From the NCBI RefSeq assembly GCF_014863545.1, contig NZ_CP062260.1, positions 248,001 through 312,000 on the forward strand: a stretch of DNA of 64,000 nt, written 5' to 3'. Shown one piece after another: positions 26,586 through 36,140 of the stretch (position 1 is the first letter of the stretch; each line of letters starts with the position of its first letter). The notes beneath the pieces were generated by a model, which was not told where the DNA came from, made no database searches, and saw only the letters and a program-made list of their open reading frames with translations. This DNA is from Paenibacillus sp. JNUCC32. GTDB taxonomy: Bacteria; Bacillota; Bacilli; Paenibacillales; Paenibacillaceae. The translations under genes and the position numbers were made by a program.

Positions 26586-27568
26586 TGTCAGGCGAATTGC
26601 CTTTTGAAATGCCACTTGCCGAAATGCGCAAGAAGATAGACGAACTGAAACAATTCGGACAGGAAAAAGGGATCGATTTCACGGATGAAATCGCCCGCCT
26701 GGAAGAACGATATAGTCGTTTGGAGGAAGAAATTTATTCCTCGATTTCGCCTTCCCAGAAAATGCATCTGGCCCGTCATCAGCAGCGGCCGACGTCGCTT
26801 GATCTGATCCAGCTGATCTTTACGGATTTCATCGAGCTGCATGGAGACCGTCTCTACGGGGACGACCTTGCCGTCGTCGGCGGCTTGGCCAAACTTGACG
26901 GCGTTCCGGTCACGGTGGTCGGCCAGCAGCGCGGCAAAGACACGAAGGACAACATCGCCCGTTTCTTCGGAAGTCCGCATCCGGAAGGCTTCCGAAAAGC
27001 CCTGCGGCTTATGCAGCAGGCGAACAAGTTCAAGCGTCCCATTATCACGTTTATTGATACAAAAGGCGCATATCCGGGTAATACAGCAGAAGAAAGAGGT
27101 CAGTCCGAGGCGATCGCCCGCAATTTGCGGGATATGTCGTCTCTTGGGGTGCCTGTTGTTTGTGTGGTCATCGGCGAAGGTGGAAGCGGCGGTGCTCTTG
27201 CGATGGCTGTAGGCAATCGCGTGCTGATGCTGGAGCACGCCATCTATTCCGCCATCTCGCCGAACGGCGCGGCATCCATTCTATGGAAGGATGCGTCCAA
27301 GGCGGACCAGGCCGCGGAAGCGATGAAGATCACCGCCAAGGACCTGCTTGAAATGGAAGTCATCGAGGAGATCATTCCTGAGCCTAAGGGCGGTGCGCAC
27401 CGTAACTACGAGGAGACGGCCGCTGCCATTCGGAGCGCCCTGATCAGCCAGCTGAAGGAGCTGTCCGTGATGGATGCCTGCGAGCTGAAGGAAGACCGGT
27501 ACCGCAAATTCCGCAAGATCGGCGAATTCGACTTTGCGAAGGCGGAACCGGAAGACGTTATCCTCTAA
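26585..27568 (+). CDS. accA: Acetyl-CoA carboxylase carboxyltransferase subunit alpha
   Basis: A 327-residue partner of AccD. Features include the N-terminal helical segment ([20 protein letters not shown]), [66 protein letters not shown] and [14 protein letters not shown], which form the biotin-carboxyl and oxyanion-binding region. Length matches the family. It is coupled to accD. Downstream, only 119 nt separate it from pyk. In Bacillus, pfkA lies in this position. Confidence 0.96.
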   Translation: MSGELPFEMPLAEMRKKIDELKQFGQEKGIDFTDEIARLEERYSRLEEEIYSSISPSQKMHLARHQQRPTSLDLIQLIFTDFIELHGDRLYGDDLAVVGGLAKLDGVPVTVVGQQRGKDTKDNIARFFGSPHPEGFRKALRLMQQANKFKRPIITFIDTKGAYPGNTAEERGQSEAIARNLRDMSSLGVPVVCVVIGEGGSGGALAMAVGNRVLMLEHAIYSAISPNGAASILWKDASKADQAAEAMKITAKDLLEMEVIEEIIPEPKGGAHRNYEETAAAIRSALISQLKELSVMDACELKEDRYRKFRKIGEFDFAKAEPEDVIL

Positions 27569-27687
27569 AAGTCTGATGAGTATGTGACGATATGACAAAG
27601 TTCCTATACAAATGAGACTTTTTGTAGTAGATTTAGTTGTTGGAAAAAGAGATATAGAGAACCCTTTAATAAACGGAGGAAACCCAA

Positions 27688-29115
27688 ATGCGCAAAACAA
27701 AAATTGTATGTACCATCGGTCCTTCCAGTGAATCGTTGGAAAACACCAAGAAGCTCATTATGGCCGGCATGAACGTGGCTCGTCTGAACTTCTCCCACGG
27801 CGACTTCGAGGAGCATGGCAACCGGATCAAGAACATCCGCCAAGCTTGCGAAGAGTTGAACAAAACGGTAGCGATCCTGCTTGATACCAAAGGACCGGAG
27901 ATCCGTACAGGCAAACTTGAAGTGGAACCGATTGAGCTTGTACAAGATGAATATATCACCCTTACTACCGAGGAAATCCTTGGTGATAAGAATCGTTTGT
28001 CCATTACTTATAAAGAGTTGCCTCAAGACGTTCAAGTCGGATCGACGATCCTGATCGACGACGGCCTGATCGGTCTGACCGTGGTGGAGATTCAAGGCAC
28101 CGAAATCAGATGCCGCATCGTTAATGGCGGAACCATTAAGAGCAAAAAAGGTGTTAACGTGCCGGGAGTCGCGATTTCCCTCCCAGGTATTACGGAAAAA
28201 GACGCCAACGATATCATTTTCGGGATCGAGCAGGGCATCGATTTTATTGCCGCTTCCTTCGTTCGTAAAGCAAGTGACGTGCTGGAAATTCGCGAATTGC
28301 TGAAGAAACACAATGGCGAGCACATCCAAATCATCTCCAAAATCGAGAACCAGCAGGGCGTTGACAATCTGGATGAAATCCTGGAAGTATCCGACGGCTT
28401 GATGGTAGCCCGTGGCGACCTCGGCGTTGAAATTCCGGCTGAGGAAGTTCCGTTGGTTCAAAAACGCATGATCGAAAAATGTAACCTGGCCGGCAAACCG
28501 GTCATTACGGCTACGCAAATGCTGGATTCCATGCAGCGCAACCCGCGTCCTACCCGTGCGGAAGCAAGTGACGTTGCCAATGCGATTTTCGACGGAACCG
28601 ATGCCATCATGCTCTCCGGCGAAACGGCTGCAGGTAAATACCCGGTGGAATCCGTATTGACGATGTCCCGCATCGCGGAAAAAGCGGAATCCGCACTGAA
28701 CTATCGTGAATTGTTCTTGAAGCAGCGCATTGCACAAGAAACCAGCGTAACCGAAGCGATCAGCCAATCGGTTGCGATTTCGGCACTCGACCTGAATGCC
28801 AAAGCGATCATTTCGTCTACCGAATCTGGTCAAACAGCTCGCATGGTATCCAAATACCGTCCACAGGCTCCTATCGTCGCCGTAACGACCCAAGAAAGAA
28901 CGCTGAGACGTTTGGCACTGACTTGGGGCGTAACGCCGGTTAAAGGCGAGCAGGCTTCTTCTACGGACGAGATGTTTGATTATGCGCTGCAAGGCGGCGT
29001 GAAATCCGGACTCGTGAAAGAAGGCGACCTTGTTGTGATTACGGCGGGCGTGCCGCTGGGACGTTCCGGTTCCACGAACCTGCTGAAAGTGGACCAAATT
29101 CCACAGCAGAAGTAG
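27688..29115 (+). CDS. pyk: Pyruvate kinase
   Basis: A 475-residue enzyme that converts PEP and ADP to pyruvate and ATP. Signature elements are [62 protein letters not shown] (Mg2+ and PEP site) and the C-terminal allosteric domain with [14 protein letters not shown]. It lacks the extra PEP-utilizer-like domain that lengthens the B. subtilis and Geobacillus enzymes to about 585 residues. ATG 27688 follows AACGGAGGAAACCCAA. Two dyads near 29128-29197 end the transcript. Confidence 0.95.
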   Translation: MRKTKIVCTIGPSSESLENTKKLIMAGMNVARLNFSHGDFEEHGNRIKNIRQACEELNKTVAILLDTKGPEIRTGKLEVEPIELVQDEYITLTTEEILGDKNRLSITYKELPQDVQVGSTILIDDGLIGLTVVEIQGTEIRCRIVNGGTIKSKKGVNVPGVAISLPGITEKDANDIIFGIEQGIDFIAASFVRKASDVLEIRELLKKHNGEHIQIISKIENQQGVDNLDEILEVSDGLMVARGDLGVEIPAEEVPLVQKRMIEKCNLAGKPVITATQMLDSMQRNPRPTRAEASDVANAIFDGTDAIMLSGETAAGKYPVESVLTMSRIAEKAESALNYRELFLKQRIAQETSVTEAISQSVAISALDLNAKAIISSTESGQTARMVSKYRPQAPIVAVTTQERTLRRLALTWGVTPVKGEQASSTDEMFDYALQGGVKSGLVKEGDLVVITAGVPLGRSGSTNLLKVDQIPQQK

Positions 29116-29159
29116 ATTCATCATCAAGAATCCGCTGGATTCTGAATATAGCTGCATAT

Positions 29160-29197
29160 AAGCAATGGACGACGTTTCTTGTCGGCCATTGCTTTTT
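29160..29197 (+). terminator. Terminator after pyk
   Basis: AAGCAATGG (29160-29168) pairs with CCATTGCTT (29186-29194), then a T run. A second small hairpin, AGAATCC/GGATTCT, lies just upstream (29128-29144). Confidence 0.8.
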
Positions 29198-29221
29198 GCA
29201 TACATGAGGGGGAAGAAGACG

Positions 29222-29731
29222 TTGGCTAGTCCATCCGTACCGACGCGAAGCCGCTGGTTCTGGACATCCTTTCGGGTGCGTTACCAGGAAAGCGATCAAA
29301 TGGGTGTCGTGTATCATGCGAACTATTTAAACTGGTTTGAGATCGGGCGTACCGAAATGATCCGTGAAATGGGATTTACGTATCGGGGAATGGAAGAAGA
29401 AGGCGTCCTGCTCCCTGTAGTGGATCTAGACATCAAGTATCGCCGGCCGGCGCGATATGATGATCTCGTGACAATATTTACAAGAATGACTGCTTTCTCC
29501 CCGCTGCGAATACACTATGAATACGAGGTCCGTCTGCTGAGTGAGCAGGAGCAGGCGGATTTGGGAGCGAGGGGTTGGCATACCGAGTCCGAGCTCCCCG
29601 GTGCCTTGTTAACGGCAGGAGCGACCCGGCATGTATGGCTGAACCGGGAGTGGAAGCCGGCCCGACTGGATAAATGCGCGCCAAAGCTGTATGATGCATT
29701 GAAGGATACCCTTTTGGGGAGGAAGGAGTAG
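29222..29731 (+). CDS. Acyl-CoA thioesterase, YbgC/FcbC hotdog family
   Basis: A 169-residue 4HBT-type hotdog protein. The catalytic-site motif RYQESDQMGVVYHANYLNWFE contains the conserved Asp and the tyrosine-histidine pair of YbgC/FcbC thioesterases, followed by the helix IGRTEMIREMGFTY. It likely cleaves short or medium acyl-CoA thioesters. TTG 29222 has GAGGGGGA 9 nt upstream; an in-frame ATG at 29165 lies inside the pyk terminator and is unlikely. It is followed 4 nt later by fxsA. Confidence 0.85.
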   Translation: MASPSVPTRSRWFWTSFRVRYQESDQMGVVYHANYLNWFEIGRTEMIREMGFTYRGMEEEGVLLPVVDLDIKYRRPARYDDLVTIFTRMTAFSPLRIHYEYEVRLLSEQEQADLGARGWHTESELPGALLTAGATRHVWLNREWKPARLDKCAPKLYDALKDTLLGRKE

Positions 29732-29735
29732 CTTC

Positions 29736-30128
29736 ATGTTCAAATGGATGCTGGCAGCGATTATTTTTGTGCCTACTATTGAGATATTCGGCTTTCAGTT
29801 TGTTGCGGACCGCGTAGGCGGCATGAATACATTGCTTTTGACACTGCTGACCTCTGCCGTCGGCGTGGCCATGATGAGATTCGAAGGCCGCAAAGCGATG
29901 GAAGACGCCAAGCAGAGAATGAATACAGGCATGGTACCGGGTGCTTCCATGGCGGACGGCCTATGTATATTTGCGGGTGGAGTACTTCTCATTCTGCCGG
30001 GCTTTGTAACTGACATGATCGGCTTTACGTTGATATTTCCGTTGACCCGCCCGCTGTATCGGATTTTGCTGTTGAAATGGATGAAGAAAAATATGAAAAA
30101 CGGCAAGATTACGATCTTTCGCAGATAA
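29736..30128 (+). CDS. fxsA: FxsA family membrane protein
   Basis: A 130-residue protein with helices at about residues 3-22, 28-46 and 72-105 and a short basic C-terminus (KWMKKNMKNGKITIFRR). The FxsA pattern is clear: FVPTIEIFGF, GGMNTLLLTLLTSAVGV and GGVLLILPGFVTDMIGFTLI. E. coli FxsA overexpression relieves F-plasmid exclusion of phage T7; the normal role is unknown. ATG 29736 starts 4 nt after the thioesterase stop, with AGGAAGGAG just before it. A terminator follows. Confidence 0.88.
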   Translation: MFKWMLAAIIFVPTIEIFGFQFVADRVGGMNTLLLTLLTSAVGVAMMRFEGRKAMEDAKQRMNTGMVPGASMADGLCIFAGGVLLILPGFVTDMIGFTLIFPLTRPLYRILLLKWMKKNMKNGKITIFRR

Positions 30129-30148
30129 TACAAGCAGACATTACCATA

Positions 30149-30180
30149 AGACCGGTCCCGCAAGGGGCCGGTCTATTTTA
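30149..30180 (+). terminator. Terminator after fxsA
   Basis: AGACCGGTCCC pairs with GGGGCCGGTCT around a GCAA tetraloop (one G-T pair), followed by ATTTTA. Confidence 0.82.
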
Positions 30181-30269
30181 TGCAAGGGAGCAGCCTATTT
30201 GAATCTTTCCAAATACGATGTTCACATTAGCCCAATGATAAGATAAATCAAGCCGTCTCTTAACGCGAG

Positions 30270-31388
30270 CTACCTGAACCTGCCCCCGATAATGTAATTC
30301 CTCAGGTCCTTGAACACATGGGCCCGATGAAAAGCGTCCAGGATGACAAGCGACACGGGACCGATGATCAGTCCCAAAATCCCGAACAGCTTAAGCCCGA
30401 CGAACATGCCCAGCAGGGCGGCAAGCGGATCCAGCCCGACGCTGCTGGCCAGCACCTTGGGCTCCATGATCTGACGGACGACCAGAATGATGCTGTACAG
30501 GACCGTCAGCCCGATGCCGAGTGTCAGGTCGTCGGACATAAAAGCATACAGCGACCACGGAATCAGGACGATGCCCACACCCAGGTACGGGAGTAGATCC
30601 ACCAAGCCGATCAGAAGCCCGATGGAGAAGGCGGAATCCACGCCGAGCGCATAGAGCGTGATCGTGACGATGACGGCCGTAATGGATATGAGAATCAGCT
30701 GGGCTCTGGCAAATCCGAACAGCGCTTTTTTCAGATCCGAGAAGATATAGTTCATCGGTTTACGAATGACGTCGGGCAGGAGACGGAGCAGCGCGCGGTT
30801 ATGACGTTCCCAGCTGTTGCTGAGAAAGAACGTGGACAGCAGCACGACAATGAAAATCGTCCCCAAATTCGGCAAATAATAAATAATTTGCAGGATACCG
30901 TTAAAAATACCGGTAACGAGGTCGGTCACGGCCGTGCCGATCGTCTGCGTCGTACGGGTGATGTTTTGGTTGATGGTATCGTGATAATTCGGGTTGTTCT
31001 GATAGAAACGGCTGATCTCATTGACGATATTCTGGAAGCTCTCATTCTGCGTCCAGGCCGTCAGCCATTCCACCCAGGCGTCAATGTGGAGATTAAAGGA
31101 CTGGGACAGGGCAATCAGTTCCTTGACCAGCCTGCTGACGGCCGCGGTGAGAATCAACAGGGCTGCGCCGAAATACAGGAGCAGGGACAACGTGACGGCG
31201 ATCCAGCGCGGCATTCTCAGACTCCGCTGGAGCAGGTTGACGCAAGGGTTCATCGCATAGGCGATGATCCAGGCCAGAAGGAAGGGATAAAGCAGCGGCA
31301 GCAGTACATATATCAAATAGGCGATCACGAAGATGGAAGACAGCACCCACACTCCCCGGCCCAAACGTTTAAGCATCAATCGTTCCAA
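30270..31388 (-). CDS. ytvI: Sporulation integral membrane protein YtvI (AI-2E family)
   Basis: A 372-residue AI-2E-family membrane protein with about eight helices. Conserved parts are YPFLLAWIIAYAMNP, GLVDLLPYLGVGIVLIPWSL and the C-terminal AALLGMFVGLKLFGILGLII. YtvI is a sporulation membrane protein in Bacillus and lies beside citZ there as here. TTG 31388 has AAAGGAG 9 nt upstream. The ATG at 31439 would add 17 residues without a ribosome site. It is divergent from citZ. Confidence 0.85.
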   Translation of the reverse strand: MERLMLKRLGRGVWVLSSIFVIAYLIYVLLPLLYPFLLAWIIAYAMNPCVNLLQRSLRMPRWIAVTLSLLLYFGAALLILTAAVSRLVKELIALSQSFNLHIDAWVEWLTAWTQNESFQNIVNEISRFYQNNPNYHDTINQNITRTTQTIGTAVTDLVTGIFNGILQIIYYLPNLGTIFIVVLLSTFFLSNSWERHNRALLRLLPDVIRKPMNYIFSDLKKALFGFARAQLILISITAVIVTITLYALGVDSAFSIGLLIGLVDLLPYLGVGIVLIPWSLYAFMSDDLTLGIGLTVLYSIILVVRQIMEPKVLASSVGLDPLAALLGMFVGLKLFGILGLIIGPVSLVILDAFHRAHVFKDLRNYIIGGRFR

Positions 31389-31767
31389 TGAATCACACTC
31401 CTTTGCAGCTGACTTGGAGGGACGAGCAGAAAGGCTCATTCTATACGTATGCAGGGAGTTTCAATATAAGGATAAAGAGTTCAAAAATGGTCGTCTTCAT
31501 GATTCGACAATGAGAATTATCACAGGTATAATGGAATTGTAAGTGATTTCAAAAAAATGTTTATGGTATCGATAAAACAATTTGATGCGGCGAATGTCGC
31601 TCCTCATGTTCACATATCAGACAAAATCCAGTATGATATGAGAAGGTTTGCGACTAGGACCATAGCAATTTTTTTGCGCGTTTTTCTTTTTCATCTGACT
31701 TCATGAAAATGTTTTCATGATTGTCAAAATAGTTCAGTTTATCCCGATCATAAAGGAGAGATGTTGC
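31389..31767. promoter_or_regulatory. ytvI-citZ intergenic region with two citZ promoter candidates
   Basis: This 379-nt AT-rich gap holds no credible gene. Two plus-strand sigma-A-like promoters are visible. The first is TCGACA (31504-31509), 17 bp, TATAAT (31527-31532). The second is TTCACA (31609-31614), 17 bp, TATGAT (31632-31637). Both would give citZ long leaders. No CcpC-type ATAA-N7-TTAT operator was recognised with confidence. Confidence 0.55.
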
Positions 31768-32880
31768 ATGACAGCTACCAAGGGTTTGGAAGGCATTGTA
31801 GCTACCACCTCCGCGATTAGTTCGATCGTCGATGGCGTTCTGACTTACCGTGGATATGATATTGACGATCTCGCAGAACATGCAAGTTTTGAAGAAGTAG
31901 CCTACCTGCTCTGGTTCGGAAAGCTTCCGAATGTAGAAGAGTTAAAGGCGCTTCAACAAGATTTGAGCAACTATGCCGCCATTCCGGATGAGCTTATCCA
32001 GCAGATCAAACTGTATCCGAAGGACGGCAATACGATGGCTGCGCTTCGTTCGGCTGTATCCGCGCTCGCTCTGTACGACGCCGAAGGCGACGATATGAGC
32101 CGTGAAGCGAACGAGAAGAAAGCGGTTAAACTTCAAGCTCAGCTTCCGACGATCATCGCTGCCATTGCCCGCGTTCGTCAGGGCAAAGAGCCGGTGGCTC
32201 CGAAAGCAGGCGCCTCCATCGCGGAAAACTTCCTGTATATGCTCAGAGGCGAGGATCCTGACCAGACTTCCATTAAGGCACTGGATCAGGCGCTCGTATT
32301 GCATGCGGACCACGAGCTTAACGCATCCACGTTTGCGGCCCGCGTGACCGTAGCCACGCTGTCCGACATTTATTCCGGTGTTACTTCCGCCATTGGCGCG
32401 CTGAAAGGCCCTCTGCACGGCGGCGCGAACGAAGCCGTCATGAAGATGCTGAACGAAGTCGGTTCGATTGATCGGGCTCAGGCGTACATTCAAGAGAAGC
32501 TGGACAACCGTGAAAAAATTATGGGCTTTGGACACCGCGTATACAAAAACGGCGATCCGCGCGCGAAACATCTCCAAAAAATGTCCCGCGAGCTTGGCGA
32601 AATGAAAGGCGATACCACGCTGTACGATATGTCGGTGCTGATCGACGAAACGGTTACCAACCAAAAAGGCCTGAAGCCGAACGTCGATTTCTATTCCGCC
32701 TCCGTCTATACGCAGCTTGGCATTGAGCACGAATTGTTCACGCCGATTTTCGCGATCAGCCGCGTATCCGGATGGACCGCGCATATTCTTGAGCAGTATG
32801 AAGGCAACCGTATTATCCGCCCGCGCGCAGAGTATACGGGGATGACCGATCAAAAATATGTGCCGATAGAACTTCGCTAA
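31768..32880 (+). CDS. citZ: Citrate synthase
   Basis: A 370-residue type II-like citrate synthase of the Bacillus kind. Catalytic residues appear in GALKGPLHGGANEAVMKML (His), MGFGHRVYKNGDPR (His) and NVDFYSASVY (Asp). Substrates are acetyl-CoA and oxaloacetate, the entry step to the TCA cycle. ATG 31768 follows AAAGGAGAG with 8-nt spacing; the ATG at 31717 has no site. It is first in citZ-icd-mdh, the order used in B. subtilis. The gap to icd (146 nt) is larger than that between icd and mdh (14 nt). Confidence 0.95.
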   Translation: MTATKGLEGIVATTSAISSIVDGVLTYRGYDIDDLAEHASFEEVAYLLWFGKLPNVEELKALQQDLSNYAAIPDELIQQIKLYPKDGNTMAALRSAVSALALYDAEGDDMSREANEKKAVKLQAQLPTIIAAIARVRQGKEPVAPKAGASIAENFLYMLRGEDPDQTSIKALDQALVLHADHELNASTFAARVTVATLSDIYSGVTSAIGALKGPLHGGANEAVMKMLNEVGSIDRAQAYIQEKLDNREKIMGFGHRVYKNGDPRAKHLQKMSRELGEMKGDTTLYDMSVLIDETVTNQKGLKPNVDFYSASVYTQLGIEHELFTPIFAISRVSGWTAHILEQYEGNRIIRPRAEYTGMTDQKYVPIELR

Positions 32881-33026
32881 GTGGCTAGCAATCATGTACA
32901 ATAGGCTAGAGGACCGCTTAAACGCGAGTGAATCGCGGGTGGCGGATTTCTCTATGCCTATTGCACACAGTATCGCATTGAAATGGCTAGAGAAAAGAAC
33001 CATATTCGAAGGAGGAACTCATACTC

Positions 33027-34319
33027 ATGAAATTGGAAAAATTCGCATTGCCGACTGAAGGCGAGAAAATCACGATTGATAACGGAACCCTGCAGGTGCC
33101 TAACAACCCTGTTATTCCTTTTATTGAAGGCGACGGCACAGGCCGTGACATCTGGAAAGCTTCCAAGCGCGTCCTGGATGCAGCTGTAGAAAAAGCGTAC
33201 AACGGTTCCAAGAAAATTGCCTGGTATGAAGTATTTGCCGGTGAGAAGGCATACAATACATACGGTGAGTGGCTCCCGAACGATACGCTTGAAGCGATTC
33301 GCGAGTACATCGTTGCAATTAAAGGACCTCTTACAACGCCAATCGGCGGCGGTATCCGTTCCCTGAACGTTGCCCTTCGCCAAGAGCTGGATCTGTATAC
33401 CTGCTTGCGTCCTGTCCGTTATTTCAACGGCGTACCGTCTCCGGTAAAACGTCCTGAGCTGGTCGACATGGTTATTTTCCGCGAGAACACGGAAGACATC
33501 TATGCAGGCATCGAATACAAAGAAGGCTCCGACGAAGTGAAGAAAGTGATCAAGTTCCTTCAAGACGAAATGGGAGCAAACAAAATCCGCTTCCCGGAAA
33601 CTTCCGGTATCGGCATCAAACCGGTGTCCTCCGAAGGTTCCAAGCGTCTTGTACGCGCAGCGGTTGAATATGCGATCAAGCATGGCCGCAAATCCGTAAC
33701 GCTCGTTCACAAAGGCAACATCATGAAATTTACGGAAGGTGCCTTCAAAAACTGGGGTTACGAAGTGGCTGAAGCTGAATTCGGCGATAAAGTGTTCACT
33801 TGGGCCCAGTACGATATCATCAAGGACAAGGACGGCGTAGATGCAGCTAACGCTGCTCAAAAAGCGGCTGAAGAAGCCGGCAAAATCATCGTTAAGGATG
33901 CGATTGCCGACATCGCGCTGCAGCAGGTTCTGACTCGCCCAACCGACTTTGACGTCATTGCGACATTGAACCTGAACGGCGACTACCTGTCTGACGCTCT
34001 GGCTGCGCAAGTTGGCGGTATCGGTATCGCTCCGGGCGCTAACATCAACTACGTAACAGGACATGCGATTTTCGAAGCGACTCATGGTACGGCTCCGAAA
34101 TATGCAGACAAGGACGTAGTTAACCCTGGTTCCGTTATACTCTCCGGCGTTATGCTGCTTGAGCACCTCGGATGGCAGGAAGCGGCTGACCTGATCTACA
34201 AAGGCATGGAAACGTCCATCAACAACAAAACCGTGACTTACGACTTCGCCCGCCTGATGGAAGGCGCTACTGAAGTGAAATGCTCCGAGTTCGCAGACGA
34301 AATCATTAAAAACCTGTAA
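33027..34319 (+). CDS. icd: Isocitrate dehydrogenase (NADP+)
   Basis: A 430-residue enzyme that oxidises isocitrate to 2-oxoglutarate. Signatures are [42 protein letters not shown], the lysine-containing [12 protein letters not shown] and the C-terminal metal and NADP region [22 protein letters not shown] with [11 protein letters not shown]. Length and motifs match the Bacillus homodimeric NADP enzyme. ATG 33027 has AAGGAGGAA upstream. It is 14 nt upstream of mdh and surely co-transcribed. Confidence 0.96.
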   Translation: MKLEKFALPTEGEKITIDNGTLQVPNNPVIPFIEGDGTGRDIWKASKRVLDAAVEKAYNGSKKIAWYEVFAGEKAYNTYGEWLPNDTLEAIREYIVAIKGPLTTPIGGGIRSLNVALRQELDLYTCLRPVRYFNGVPSPVKRPELVDMVIFRENTEDIYAGIEYKEGSDEVKKVIKFLQDEMGANKIRFPETSGIGIKPVSSEGSKRLVRAAVEYAIKHGRKSVTLVHKGNIMKFTEGAFKNWGYEVAEAEFGDKVFTWAQYDIIKDKDGVDAANAAQKAAEEAGKIIVKDAIADIALQQVLTRPTDFDVIATLNLNGDYLSDALAAQVGGIGIAPGANINYVTGHAIFEATHGTAPKYADKDVVNPGSVILSGVMLLEHLGWQEAADLIYKGMETSINNKTVTYDFARLMEGATEVKCSEFADEIIKNL

Positions 34320-34333
34320 GGAGGAGATTCATC

Positions 34334-35275
34334 GTGGCAATTACTCGTAAAAAGATTACGGTAGTAGGTGCTGGCTTCACAGGTGCGACTACCGCCCTGA
34401 TGCTGGCTCAAAAAGAACTGGGTGATGTGGTGCTGCTGGATATCCCGCAGCTCGAGAACCCTACCAAAGGTAAAGCGCTGGATATGCTCGAAGCAAGTCC
34501 CGTCCAGGGATTTGACAGCAACATAGTCGGTACATCCAACTATGAAGATGCAGCTGATTCCGATATCGTAATCATTACAGCAGGCGTAGCCCGCAAGCCG
34601 GGCATGAGCCGCGATGACCTCGTCAACACCAATGCAGGAATCGTGAAGTCCGTATGCGAGAACGTGAAGACTCATGCACCGAACTCCACGGTCATCATCC
34701 TGAGCAACCCGGTGGATGCCATGACCTATGTGGCGTACAACACGCTCGGATTTCCCAAGAACCGCGTCATCGGTCAATCCGGCGTATTGGATACGGCACG
34801 CTATTGCACCTTTATCGCGCAAGAGCTGAACGTATCCGTTGAGGATGTCCGCGGTTTCGTTCTGGGCGGCCATGGCGATGACATGGTTCCTCTCGTTCGT
34901 TACTCCAGTGTGGGCGGCATTCCGATCGACACGCTGATTCCGGCTGAACGCATTGAAGCGATCGTGCAGCGCACCCGGGTCGGCGGCGGCGAAATCGTCA
35001 ATTTGCTGGGGAACGGCAGCGCCTACTACGCACCTGCTGCTTCCTTGGTCCAAATGACGGAAGCGATTCTGAAGGACAAGAAACGGATTATTCCGGTTAT
35101 TGCCCTTCTGGAAGGCGAGTACGGTTATGACAACCTGTTCATGGGCGTACCGGCCATTCTCGGCGGAGACGGCATCGAGCGCATTTTCGAGCTTGAGCTG
35201 ACCGCCGAAGAGAAGGCGGCGCTGGATAAGTCGGCGGAATCCGTGCGCAACGTGACTTCGGTCGTGAACCTGTAA
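34334..35275 (+). CDS. mdh: Malate dehydrogenase
   Basis: A 313-residue LDH-like malate dehydrogenase. The Rossmann loop is [17 protein letters not shown]. The catalytic His lies in [14 protein letters not shown], and the substrate-binding Arg residues are in [15 protein letters not shown]. It regenerates oxaloacetate for CitZ. GTG 34334 follows AAGGAGGAGATTC. It is the last gene of the citZ-icd-mdh set. A terminator lies 34 nt downstream. Confidence 0.95.
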   Translation: MAITRKKITVVGAGFTGATTALMLAQKELGDVVLLDIPQLENPTKGKALDMLEASPVQGFDSNIVGTSNYEDAADSDIVIITAGVARKPGMSRDDLVNTNAGIVKSVCENVKTHAPNSTVIILSNPVDAMTYVAYNTLGFPKNRVIGQSGVLDTARYCTFIAQELNVSVEDVRGFVLGGHGDDMVPLVRYSSVGGIPIDTLIPAERIEAIVQRTRVGGGEIVNLLGNGSAYYAPAASLVQMTEAILKDKKRIIPVIALLEGEYGYDNLFMGVPAILGGDGIERIFELELTAEEKAALDKSAESVRNVTSVVNL

Positions 35276-35308
35276 TTTGAATCAGGATTCACAAAATCGT
35301 CTAATAAT

Positions 35309-35346
35309 GCAATCCCGTCCCGTGATTCGGGGCGGGATTGCTTTTC
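35309..35346 (+). terminator. Terminator after mdh
   Basis: GCAATCCCGTCCC pairs with GGGGCGGGATTGC (one G-T pair), then CTTTTCTTT. Confidence 0.85.
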
Positions 35347-35428
35347 TTTGGATGATCTGTCCAGTATAATAGGAGACGATGAATTCGATGTAACATAAAT
35401 CACACTAACGACTTTGGAGGAATTGTTT

Positions 35429-35854
35429 ATGTGGAACGTGACATTTTTTCTGCATATGGTCGGTACGGCGGCGCTAGGGTTTTACTTGATCCTGCCGTTT
35501 GTTGTCGGCGGTATTCAGAAGCTGTCTCTGGGCGCTCAAGAAGGAGCCGTGAATACGATTCGGGTTGCGAACCGTTTTGCGCAGTACGGCTTGGTCATTC
35601 AGCTGTTGACTGGCGGATACATGATGTCCCAGGGCGAGTATTCGGTTCCTTGGATGATCATTGTAACGGTGTTGCTGCTGGCGATGTTTGCGATTGGAGG
35701 CATTATGAGCAAGCCGCTCAAGAATGCGCTTGCAGGCATCCGCGAGAAGCGTGAAGTGAAGGAAGAAACAAGCAAGCTCGGCACGCTTAGCGCATTGCTC
35801 GCCTTGCTGCTTCTGGTTATGATCTTCTTCATGGTATTCAATCATATCATCTAA
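35429..35854 (+). CDS. Small four-helix membrane protein, unknown function
   Basis: A 141-residue protein with helices at about residues 5-28, 50-65, 72-92 and 118-140. Sequence hints are an N-terminal FFLHMVGTAALGFYL and a glycine-rich turn LLTGGYMMSQGEYS. ATG 35429 has TTGGAGG 8 nt upstream. It stands alone between the mdh and SDR genes, with terminators on both sides. The overall pattern recalls small membrane proteins of the DUF2269 kind, but I cannot confirm this. Confidence 0.65.
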   Translation: MWNVTFFLHMVGTAALGFYLILPFVVGGIQKLSLGAQEGAVNTIRVANRFAQYGLVIQLLTGGYMMSQGEYSVPWMIIVTVLLLAMFAIGGIMSKPLKNALAGIREKREVKEETSKLGTLSALLALLLLVMIFFMVFNHII

Positions 35855-35874
35855 GAACAGCTACATACGAAGAG

Positions 35875-35904
35875 AAGCCGTCCGTTGATTCGGGCGGTTT
35901 TTTT
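35875..35904 (+). terminator. Terminator
   Basis: A GCCGTCCG/CGGGCGGT stem with a TTGATT loop and a seven-T tail follows the small membrane protein gene. Confidence 0.85.
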
Positions 35905-35928
35905 GATATTACGGCAAATTGATATTCC

Positions 35929-36003
35929 GGGGGTTCCCGCAAAACAGCGGACTGGACTTTGAGCGCAAGGCCCCGTCAAGAGGGGGATTTTGTTACGGGA
36001 AAA
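35929..36003. repeat. Structured intergenic repeat, copy A
   Basis: A 75-nt element begins GGGGGTTCCCGCAAAA and ends with TTTTGTTACGGGAAAA. CCCG/CGGG and CAAAA/TTTTG arms can pair, and a CCCC/GGGG hairpin lies in the 3' half. A diverged second copy lies at 49041-49113. The family is not identified. Confidence 0.5.
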
Positions 36004-36016
36004 GCACCGTGCTTAC

Positions 36017-36041
36017 GTTTGATCCCGTTCATTATGGGTAA
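36017..36041 (+). promoter_or_regulatory. Sigma-B-like promoter upstream of the SDR gene
   Basis: GTTTGA (36017-36022), a 13-bp spacer, then GGGTAA (36036-36041). This fits the general-stress pattern GTTTAA-N12-14-GGGWAW. It lies 100 nt before an SDR resembling sigma-B-controlled Bacillus YhdF/YhxC-type proteins. Whether this organism has sigma-B is not shown here. Confidence 0.5.
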
Positions 36042-36140
36042 AAACAATAGCGAAGGGCTTTTTATGAGAATAAGAAGCCGCGTCGAACGCATCCTATGAG
36101 AGGTAGTTTGAGATACTGACCTGAAAGGAGAAATGTTCAT

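Noticed and set aside
27604..29205. 533-codon open frame antisense to pyk
   Set aside because: Long frames opposite GC-skewed highly expressed genes are common. The protein is rich in Phe, Arg and Asn with no recognisable fold.
32958..34166. 402-codon frame antisense to icd
   Set aside because: Antisense shadow with no start signal; icd is clearly the gene.
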